From Branchiostoma floridae (Eukaryota > Chordata > Leptocardii > Amphioxiformes > Branchiostomatidae): a stretch of 64,000 bases of DNA. Under the pieces are notes generated by a model, which did no database searches, was not told the DNA's origin, and saw nothing but the letters and a program-made list of their open reading frames with translations. Location of the stretch: contig NC_049980.1 in assembly GCF_000003815.2 (NCBI RefSeq), positions 6,798,828-6,862,827 of the forward strand, given 5' to 3'. The position numbers and the translations under genes were made by a program. Of this stretch, positions 46,276 to 55,905 are shown in pieces (position 1 is the first letter of the stretch; each line of letters begins with the position of its first letter).

Positions 46276-46890
46276 ATGGACACATTGAAAGAACTACCTG
46301 TCGGTTGTGAATATAACTAAGTTGTAACTTGATATACTTATAGAAAATGTATATATCACCAGGTCAGCGTTTTGCGTTTGATTAGTTTACTTTGTTAGAA
46401 ATACTGTATGTTTGTTCCATAGTATTAAGATAAAGAATACGACAAGTCTTGTTTTCGCTGGTTCGGAAACCTTATGATATCACCAGGGCGTGATAATGAC
46501 ATAAGAAAACTTCTATCAACTGTGTTCAGTATATGCTGAATCTTACAATTCCTTGTAAAGACATGGTCAATGTGTACGCATTTATGTAAGAGATTTTCAT
46601 TGATAACTCCAATGAAATGTTTGCTTATGTGTTACGACGAGATATCTCAGTAACGTGTTAATTTTATGTTCTACTAGGTTCTTTGAAGCTTATGTTTAAG
46701 ACGTTTATAGTACATTTTCTTACTTTCTTACTTGTTTTTGTACTTAAGTAGCATGAGCAGCATTTTGTTACGCTTGTAAAAATCAAAAGTTTCGTTTTAT
46801 AAGATATGTATATTCTAGATCTGCTTCTTACAGCAGCCGTGGAAGTGTCTACCAGGCAATGTGGACAATCATCAATAAATTGAACATTAC
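46276..46890 (+). other. Probable DACT 3' UTR with poly(A) signal
   Basis: AT-rich sequence follows the stop codon. AATAAA at 46874-46879 is the first strong poly(A) signal, about 600 nt after the stop. Confidence 0.55.
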
Positions 46891-47089
46891 GTAATCTCTG
46901 CGTCATTTGTGCTTCTTCTAGGTAACGGTAACACTAGCAGGTAGAACGGTATTTCAAATCAGAAATTCGGAGCAACACTACTCGACTTTTCTATGGCAAA
47001 GAACGATATCTAGTAAAAGTTTGCTCACAGTTCAGTTTAGTTTAGCTACTGAACTGTTAGCAGTGTTTCCAACCAAAGATAGAAAACAG

Positions 47090-47282
47090 TACTCTCCAAG
47101 CAGAGGTTAGGCTTCGGCTTTTTAACGTATTTTTAGCCGTTTTTATCGGGCTTTCTATTTCGTCATTTTTTTGCCGTGTCCAGCCTAACACAGGGCACAG
47201 GCTGGACAAAATAGAAAGCCCGATAAAAACGACTAAAAAACGTTGAAAAAACAGCCGGAGCCTAACCTCTGCTTGGAGAGTA
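47090..47282. mobile_element. 193-bp MITE with 9-bp TSD AGAAAACAG
   Basis: TIRs are TACTCTCCAAGCAGAGGTTA and complement. agaaaacag lies at 47081-47089 and 47283-47291, identical. Related end sequences occur at about 18195 and 20385 as solo fragments. Confidence 0.95.
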
Positions 47283-47439
47283 AGAAAACAGAAGTAATGT
47301 TGTGTACCTAAACCCTGTACCCTTACATGTATTTGTACCTGTAAAATCGTTAAGGTAATTGCCAGGACCTGAACACCTGACGTATAAACAAACTAAAGCA
47401 CTAGTGGACTTAAGATAAGTAAACCCCGTCTAAAGGATG

Positions 47440-48590
47440 ACGATTTTGATAACCTGCCGGAGTGCCGGTTGAAAATCGAGAAAACCTACAAACCACAGGG
47501 TCTCTTTAGATCGTCTTTCTGCTGAGATCATTATAGCTCTGCAGGAAGCTGCCAAAGAATCCCTTCCTAGCAGAAAACACAAAACGTCTCATGTGGTTCC
47601 CGGTTGGAATGAGGTGGTTAGGGAAAGTCATAGTGCTGCCAGGGATGCATTTGCATCATGGTGCGACCACGGTCGACCCAAACACGGTGCTATCTGGGAA
47701 CTTATGCGTACAACAAGGGCAAAATTTGAATACTCTCTTAGACAATGCCGTCGCATTCATTCATTCATTCGTCCCATAGCCTTTTAATCAGCCGTAGGCC
47801 GTAGGGGCAGCACAACATGTTGTGCTGTATCAATAGGCATTTTAGTCCACTGGCGGCGCCTATCTCCTCTCCTCTGCCGTCGCAACGAAGCCCAATTTCG
47901 TGCCGACACACTGGCAAAGAGTTTACACAAGGGGGGAGGCAAGGGCTTCTGGTCGGCCCTACGTTCTCAGAATTGCACCAGACCGGGCCTTCCATGTACG
48001 GTTGGTGGCTGCTCAGGGGCGGCAGATATGTCCAACATGTGGAGAGACCATTATTGTGCTTTGTTGAACTCCACTGTACACAAGTCATTTGTAAACAATG
48101 CAGTCGAGACAGGTGTTGTGTTGACAATCCTGGAATGTGCGTATCTAAGTATCTAAGGCAATTAATACCCTGACCAATGGGAAATCATGTGATGCTGATG
48201 GTATCGCTGCGGAGCACCCGAAGCACACAGGCGCCCGGCTGTCCACATTGTTGTCGCTATTGGGAACATTCCTTCTAGGCTACTCAATATTGTTCTGATC
48301 CCCATTTTTAAAAAAAAAACAGAATGGTAACGTGACAGATAAAGATAACTACAGACCAATAGCGGTCTCCAGCCCGATTTGTAAAGCTCTGGAAATACAA
48401 CTTTTACAGCGCCTAGATGGATACCTTTATAACCCGGATAATCAATTTGGCTTTAAGAAGCAACATGGCACCGACATGTGTGTGTTTGCGTTGAAAGAAA
48501 TAATTCGATATTATCAAAAACGTTGTTCCCCAGTATTTGTATGTTTCCTCGACGCCACAAAGGCGTTCGACAGAGTCAATCATTGGTCAG
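47440..48590 (+). pseudogene. Broken non-LTR retrotransposon ORF2 (reverse transcriptase)
   Basis: The endonuclease-RT linker is visible at 47590-47787 (HVVPGWNEVVRESHSAARDA). RT motifs are at 48341-48585: NYRPIAVSSPICKALE, QFGFKKQHGTDMCVFALKEI and FVCFLDATKAFDRVNH, with the catalytic Asp of motif A. Frames change between these blocks, and the RT is cut off straight after motif A. It looks like a CR1/L2/Jockey-type LINE. Inactive. Confidence 0.85.
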
Positions 48591-48731
48591 GCAGACAACA
48601 TACTGCGCATGCTCCGGGTGACGTCTGCCTGGAACCCAGACCGTTAATTATGCATCTGCGAGGCGCATGCGCACTTCCGTCCACCCAGTCGTGAGAAGTA
48701 CACCACGTCTGTCTGCTACCACAGACCGAAC

Positions 48732-50018
48732 CAGGTACAGAGTTGCTATTATTATACCTCATTCTGAACAAGGTACATGGTTGCTATTATTATACCTCAT
48801 TCTGAACAAGGTACATAGTTGCAATTATTATACCTCATTCTGAACAAGGTACATGGTTGCAATTATTATACCTCAGTCCGAACTAGGTACAGAGTTGCAA
48901 TTATTATACCTCATTCTGAACAAGGTACAGAGTTGCTATTATTATACCTCATTCTGAACAAGGTACAGAGTTGCTATTATTATACCTCATTCTGAACAAA
49001 GTACAGAGTTGCTATTATTATACCTCATTCTGAACAAGGTACAGAGTTGCTATTATTATACCTCATTCTGAACAAGGTACAGAGTTGCTATTATTATACC
49101 TCATTCTGAACAAGGTACAGAGTTGCTATTATTATACCTCATTCTGAACAAGGTACATGGTTGCTATTATTATACCTCATTCTGAACAAGGTACATAGTT
49201 GCAATTATTATACCTCATTCTGAACAAGGTACATGGTTGCAATTATTATACCTCAGTCCGAACTAGGTACAGAGTTGCAATTATTATACCTCATTCTGAA
49301 CAAGGTACAGAGTTGCTATTATTATACCTCATTCTGAACAAGGTACAGAGTTGCTATTATTATACCTCATTCTGAACAAAGTACAGAGTTGCTATTATTA
49401 TACCTCATTCTGAACAAGGTACAGAGTTGCTATTATTATACCTCATTCTGAACAAGGTACAGAGTTGCTATTATTATACCTCATTCTGAACAAGGTACAG
49501 AGTTGCTATTATTATACCTCATTCTGAACAAGGTACAGAGTTGCTATTATTATACCTCATTCTGAACAAAGTACAGAGTTGCTATTATTATACCTCATTC
49601 TGAACAAGGTACAGAGTTGCTATTATTATACCTCATTCTGAACAAAGTACAGAGTTGCTATTATTATACCTCATTCTGAACAAGGTACAGAGTTGCTATT
49701 ACATGTATTATACCTCATTCTGAACAAAGTACAGAGTTGCTATTATTATACCTCATTCTGAACAAGGTACAGAGTTGCTATTATTATACCTCATTCTGAA
49801 CAAGGTACAGAGTTGCTATTATTATACCTCATTCTGAACAAAGTACAGAGTTGCTATTATTATACCTCATTCTGAACAAGGTACAGAGTTGCTATTATTA
49901 TACCTCAGCCCGAACAAGGTACATAGTTGCAATTATTATACCTCATTCTGAACAAGGTACATGGTTGCAATTATTAGACCTCAGTCCGAACTAGGTACAG
50001 AGTTGCAATTATTACGGT
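48732..50018. repeat. 38-bp minisatellite, about 33 units, with 380-bp higher-order repeat
   Basis: The unit reads ggtacagagttgctattatt then atacctcattctgaacaa. A characteristic run of variant units (tacatggttgct, tacatagttgca, tacatggttgca, cagtccgaacta) starts at 48772 and again at 49152, exactly ten units apart. A shortened version closes the array near 49917. Confidence 0.95.
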
Positions 50019-50333
50019 GACCAACTAACCATAAATACTGACTCGGTAAAAAGACAACTTTACGTCGAAACGAGCACCTGAAGGCAGATTGGTTTCTTTC
50101 ATTTTTGTACTGGTTTAAAATTAAAAAAATATGCGGAGTGGGCTTTGAGCAAGCAGACGCCCCTTGTCACAACTATTATAGCTATTAGCCTATACTTGTT
50201 GGTAGAAGTAATTCAACAGTTTGACGAATCTCAATCAAAAGGTGTTCATTTGGCATAACAGCCTATAAGCTAGGAACTAAAACAAAAGATCTTTTAAATG
50301 TCCGGGGGGCTAGGGCGGTGTAGGAACCTTTAA

Positions 50334-50591
50334 GTGTTTGCTAAACACTTACGTAACCAGGACACATCGCGTGTGATGTCTGATCCAAACCCAGACGCTA
50401 ATTATATTGTTTTATGTCGCATATATTCTTCTCACGCCAAGTCTTCAAATGGATTTAACTATTTCATTCCAATTAATCTGCTCAGGCGCATGGGCACTCA
50501 AATTCGCTCACTTGTGAAAAGTACACGTAAGCCTGTTTCGTACCGGTTTGAACAAGGTACAGGTAGGGCAGTTATTACAGTAGCTCGGTAG
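50334..50591 (+). CDS. Orphan 85-codon ORF, possible exon or gene fragment
   Basis: The frame from about 50364 (after aaccag) to the stop at 50589 has unbiased, protein-like composition (DANYIVLCRIYSSHAK, YRFEQGTGRAVITVAR). The tail sequence gaacaaggtacag also occurs in every unit of the minisatellite that ends 320 bp upstream, so the array and this frame probably share an ancestor. No family is recognised and no start context is convincing. Confidence 0.25.
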   Translation: MFAKHLRNQDTSRVMSDPNPDANYIVLCRIYSSHAKSSNGFNYFIPINLLRRMGTQIRSLVKSTRKPVSYRFEQGTGRAVITVAR

Positions 50592-51285
50592 ATGATACAT
50601 AAATAAGGGAAAATGGTCAGAGAAAGGGCTTTTAAACGCAGATTGGAGTTTTCATTACGGTTTCTTGCCGCTTTCAACTGCTAATCAATAGCAAAATATA
50701 CCTGGCGGGCTTTGAGCAAGCCGACAGAGTAGCGACTGATTACTTTTTAACTTACCTTTTCGGCACTAATACGGCTGGTGCTTTCCGAGATTTAGAATTC
50801 TTCGCTGACTTCTCGGACGTCGGCTGACGCTCGCTGTTTTTAACATTATGGACTTGTTGCTGGCGCGATATTTGAGTTCCGAGCATACTTTAGATGTCGT
50901 GCGAGTAAAGGCATACGCAAAGCCCAAACGCATGTCTCTTTGCAAATGTTAACTTTGTTTGAGGAGGTTACCTCCATGATTTAAAGTATAGCGTGCATTT
51001 TGGACATTGTGGCTCTGTTGGTGGCATGTGAGCTGGGTTTGTCACACAGTTCCGATTCTATCAACAGTCCATTTATATCTGTGCGGTTAATTTAATCACT
51101 ACAACTGGATGAAAAAAAAACTCACGCACATCTTCGGCGTCACTTGAATGAACAATTCAATTCACGTGCAGCTAACTAGAAAAATCAGGTTGAACATTTC
51201 AATTCTAAGGATCGATCGTATTCAAATGCAAATTTTAATTTGCAAACTTAAAAGTGTGCACGTACGGGTATACAACCCCACCTCA

Positions 51286-51588
51286 AAGGTGGGGTCACAC
51301 CTGCGTATATGTTTAAGTCCGTATGAGGCGCGCATTGGAGTATTTGCCTCCACCAGGCTCCACAGGTCGTTGAAAAAATAATAGAAATTGGACAAACGTA
51401 AACAGGTAACATGTCAGACGGGTTAGCTGAGTCGCTAGCCATACTTCTCGGTCGGCTAACTCATCTGGCATGTTATGTATCTATATTTGTCCAATTTGTG
51501 CTATTTTCCCCTCGACATGTGGAGCCTGGTAGAGACTAAGAGCTCCATACGCACCTCAAACGGACTTGAATATGTGTGACCCCACCTT
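51286..51588. mobile_element. About 303-bp TIR element (AAGGTGGGGTCACAC), copy 1
   Basis: The ends are AAGGTGGGGTCACAC and complement, with nearly palindromic body halves (aattggacaaacgtaaacag). The second copy at 63608-63913 is in opposite orientation. Confidence 0.88.
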
Positions 51589-52059
51589 TACATCGGAAGG
51601 GTAATACATGGGACCTCGATGTGCATAACAAAGGACAACAACATTTCCCATTGTATTGTCTTTCCACAGAAAATTATCCAAACACACAAATGCTAAGATC
51701 AATGGCTACACACAAAACCTTCCTGTAGAAATGCTGGTTTACGCCAGTTCAATTTTGTATCGTTGATGATACAGGTACGACCAGAAGAGGAGTTTGCTGA
51801 ATTGTTAGAAAGGAAGCCTACGGAAGGCTGCACGGAGGTTGGTGCTGTTATTTTGGTGCTTGTTGTAACTGTGCATTAACAAGTTGTAACTGTGCATTAA
51901 CAAACATGAAAATATGTCGGCCTGACTTTGAGCAAGCTGACATCACTTGTTGGTATAAAAACCATATACAAAACAGAATACCACATGGTCTAAAACGTAA
52001 CTATTATGTCTTTTCTTGTTTTGTTACCTTTGCCAGAATGGCTAAGGTTATGTTTTGGG

Positions 52060-53300
52060 CTTGTGAGTCTGTGTGTGTGTCTGTGTGTCTGTGTGTGTGT
52101 TAACAGCATAACTCAAGAAGTCTTGGATGAATCCCGATAACATTTGGTAGGTGGGTAGGGTTCGGGAAAACGAAGGTCAAGTTCGATAATGGGCCCCCTA
52201 GCGGCTTGGTAAGGTACTGCAGCGGAAACTCAATTTTTTATATCTCGTGTTCTGGACATGCTGTGGTCATGATTTATGGGTGGTAGATAGCCCACGGGGC
52301 AGAGAGTATGTGCTGTGAGTTTGGGCCCCCTAGGGGCTTTTTTGGTACTGCAGGCGCCGGTTTCCTTTCAAACTTTGGACGAGAATAACTCTGCAACGTG
52401 TTGACGGATCTTCATGATTTTTGGTATGTAGATAGAATGAGTGTTGACTTACATAATTGAATACTAATTATGTAAATCAACAGCTAATTTGCATAATTAA
52501 TGAGGAAAGTTTATAAATCAACTGCATTCCATGATAGGACTTTCAAACTTGTCACATATGTAGCTGAGAAGGAAAGAAATGTCAATAGATATCAAATATG
52601 CAAATGATGACCTCATTTGCATAATTAATGAGAAAATTTGAACATGTTGACGGATCATCATGTTTTTTGGTATGTAGGTAGCGTAAGTGAAGACCTACAT
52701 AATGAGATACCAATTATGCAAATCAACAGATAATTTGCATAATTAATGAGGACATCTTATAAATCCACTACATTCCATGATAGGACTTTGAAACTTGTCA
52801 CATATGTAGCTGAGAGAAGAGAAATGGCAATACATATTAATCATGCAAATGACGACCTCATTTGCATAATTAATGAGAAAATATGAACGTGTTGACGGAT
52901 CGTCACGATTTTTGGCATGTAGATAGCCTAAGTGAAGACTTACACAATGTGATACTTATTATGCAAATTAACAGTTAATTTGCATAATTGATTATGAAAA
53001 GTTCATAAATCCACTGCATTCCATTATAGTAGTTTCAACGTTGTCACACATGTAACTGAGAAAGAGGAAAGAGAGTATAAGGGGTGTATTTAAAGACTTT
53101 GAAAGAGAATGAGTCAAGAAATTGATTCTTGGTATGCTGATAGCTTGGTATGCTGATAGCTTAAGCAATGCTTGATACAATTTGATATTGATTAATTGTA
53201 AATTGGGACCAAATTTGCACAATTAATGCCGAAATTTTACAAACCAACTCCAAGCATATGATTATAAAACAAAATGAAATGAGTAACGCATTTGTCTACA
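52060..53300. repeat. Modular dispersed repeat, long form with about 260-bp internal tandem units
   Basis: It starts with (TG)n then agcataactcaagaagtc and ggtactgcagcggaaa. It continues with three AT-rich units near 52400, 52630 and 52880, each containing gtgttgacggatc/atgttgacggatc, ttggtatgtag, and tgcataattaatgag. The direction is opposite to that of 58434-60677. Confidence 0.8.
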
Positions 53301-53439
53301 GACACCATTCTACATAACAAACCTAGTTTATTTGGCAAAGGTATGTGTTCGTGGAACTCTAGTTCACATTGGTATGCAAATCTCTATTCATTTCCATTTA
53401 TTTCATTTTGATAATGACTTCGAGTTATATTATGCTTAC

Positions 53440-53650
53440 GTTGTATAATTGATTTGTTTTACTTTATCATTTGTATGCCAAGTTGTGTTAATTTTCGTTA
53501 GTACTCGATATGTTACCATTTATGTTACTTGATATCGCTTTTATGTTGCATGTATGTTTCGGGGTTGCCCCCCAGGGAACTTTGAAAAACGCCTAAATAG
53601 GCGATATGTATCCCTGGTTAAATAAAAATAAACAAACAAACAAACAAAAG
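53440..53650 (+). mobile_element. LINE 3' end with (AAAC)n tail
   Basis: The stretch ggcgatatgtatccctggtt then aaataaaaataaacaaacaa is a typical CR1/L2-like 3' terminus with an oligo-repeat tail. No coding part is left. Confidence 0.55.
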
Positions 53651-53724
53651 CTCTCACTCAGCACCTGTTTATCAACATTATTGTTGGCTGAAGAAATTCT
53701 ATACCTGCGATGCATTTGTTGGTA

Positions 53725-53977
53725 AAGGTTCACTCTCACTGCACTTGCGTCATGCTTGCGTCACTGCTGGGTTCATTCACAGCGTCACTGTTTTGTTGTT
53801 TGCTCCGATTTTTTTATCATTCAGATGTTGCGTAATACGTCGAAGTATGACTTAGAAGACGGAAAAAATACACAAAAAAGTGAGAAAATAGGTTCTCTTA
53901 AATTTCTCAAATTCGTTGAGAATCTTTGGAACCCCGCAGTGACGCAAGCTTGACGCGAGTGAGGTGAGAGTGCACTT
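53725..53977. mobile_element. TIR element related to 16783-17029
   Basis: Arms are cactctcactgcacttgcgt and, inverted, cactctcacctcactcgcgt. The core has the gaagtatgacttagaagac block, in reverse orientation to the copy at 16783. Confidence 0.8.
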
Positions 53978-55108
53978 TAAGGGCTTGGCACTTCTTATGA
54001 AAGAAAGAAATACAGTCACGTGTGCACGGCAAGTGTATGAAATTGCAGCTGCAGCCTATAAAGAATATCATACACCTTGCTATGAATTGGTGGCATCATT
54101 TTCTTGGCTTGGTAGATTTGAGTTCCTTACCAAATCTTAGAACAACTGAATTTCTTTTTTTAAGGCCCTTTCAATGATATTGTTTTGCATATTGTTTGAA
54201 GACCCATCTTTCTACTATAATTGTCGGCGCACAATCCCTTTTCTCCCGCCGACAAAGCTCTGAGTGAGCGCTACCATTTTAAATACCGATCCTAATCACG
54301 TAACCAAATGGTCCACATAATAAGACTGCATTTTAAAGTAGAGTTGTACCTTTGTACTAGTGATCCGTGCATTTTTTCAATGACATTTTTGCAAATTCTC
54401 ATGACTATAAAGATTGGACGTTCATATTTTCATCATAATCCTATGTAGACTGGGCTTGTTTTTGGCGAATATTGGAGAGGAATCATTTAGCCCCCCCCCC
54501 CCCACCACAATAATTTCAGAACGGCTCGGTGCACGACCATCAAATTTGCAGGTAGTGGAGTACAACTTAAGTGTTAATAAGTAATTTTGGCCTTGTTGTG
54601 ACGATATATGACGAAATCAGAACGCCATTTATGTAATTTATATTGAGTTAAACCGTACAAGTAGGGAACTTTAAAGGTACCAAAAAGGAGTGTATTCTTG
54701 TACAGAGTCTGACCAGACTCCTGTTGTCCATGGCAACTGCATTGACGTTCGAATGGCGTCAGGAAATGATGTCATAATTTGGAATCCGCCATCTCTGATG
54801 ACAATCTTGGATTTGATTTAGATAAATGTTGGCACTTTTAGGTACCCTCTCCCGGTCTAGTTAAGGCTAAAGTGTTAACATCTTCGCAAAATAATACCTT
54901 TCGGCTGATTTATGTGATGAATGAGTAATATCGTACGTTTTAAAAGAATGATAATTATGCTTTCTACAACGTTTTGCCTAGGATGTGTTTATGGCTTTGC
55001 ATTGTTGAATTAGGAACACTTGGTTTACATTTACGACAACTTCAATTAAAATTGCATTCGAATTGTTGATAGTTATCAAAATACTGTAATTGTATGTTGA
55101 GGTGATTA
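53978..55108. other. AT-rich stretch, nothing recognised
   Basis: There is a C homopolymer at about 54491-54503. No coding frame, TIR pair or RNA gene could be supported. Confidence 0.5.
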
Positions 55109-55769
55109 TAACGCTAGTTCACCTTTATCCGCGAAGTAACCTATATCCGTTTCTTTCAGAAATGGGTACTTAGGGGTATGAAGTCGACGGACGGTAGTTG
55201 CAAACTACAATATTTTGAACACATTACTTTATTATTATTATTTCTTTACTTCAGGCTCTCACTGGCCCATATGACGTTGGGACAAACATGAAAAACAAAG
55301 AATATGTACAACATTTTAAGACAAACTGACAATATTATGGCTATGTGTAGAGGCGACGCCAGAGATTGGTGAAAAATGAGTTCTTGTAAAAAGAGTCGGA
55401 CCTAAGTACGGACTGTATAATGGTATTAGTAGAATTGAAAAGCCTATGTACAAAGGAATGGCACTGTTTCCGCCATCTGGCGTCGAAGGTATCGGTATGA
55501 TTGCACACAAACATCTCACTTGCGCTGCAAGATCTAGGGAAACTCATAATTATACGGAAACAATTGTTGTAGGCAATGCGACATTTCGACAGAACAGTCG
55601 TACGAAAAGAATTCCATAGCTGCGCACCAAAAAGTTGGGAGCAGTGAGATGTGAACAGTGTTTTCTTACTAGTTGAAACCATCGTCGGTCCAGTTGGTAT
55701 CACTTAGTACCGTGTTGGTAAACACAACGAAAATAGGTTACCCTGCGGGTTAAAGGTGAACTAGTGTTA
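55109..55769. mobile_element. TIR MITE, core aagtcgacggacggt (copy 3), split by a LINE
   Basis: Left end taacgctagttcaccttta and right end ggtgaactagtgtta match copies at 12535 and 36090. About 475 bp of foreign sequence (55230-55705) interrupts it. Confidence 0.85.
55230..55705 (-). pseudogene. LINE 3' fragment nested in a MITE
   Basis: The minus strand encodes FGAQLWNSFRTTVLSKCRIA, YNNCFRIIMSFPRSCSASEM and FVCNHTDTFDARWRKQ, the C-terminal region of non-LTR retrotransposon ORF2 proteins. It ends in a (TAA)n-like tail at 55230-55245. Confidence 0.7.
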
Positions 55770-55905
55770 CTTTGAATGTACAGCCTCTGAGCATTTAGAA
55801 TTTCAAAGCTATTGGTCTTGTCTTATTAGCTTAGAGCTCTGTAAACTTTGAAAATGTCATGTGACTGCACTAAATATTATTGTAATTCCTTTTCATATAT
55901 AGAAC

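Noticed and set aside
48732-50018. CRISPR array
   Set aside because: Units are contiguous with no unique spacers, and the DNA is animal.
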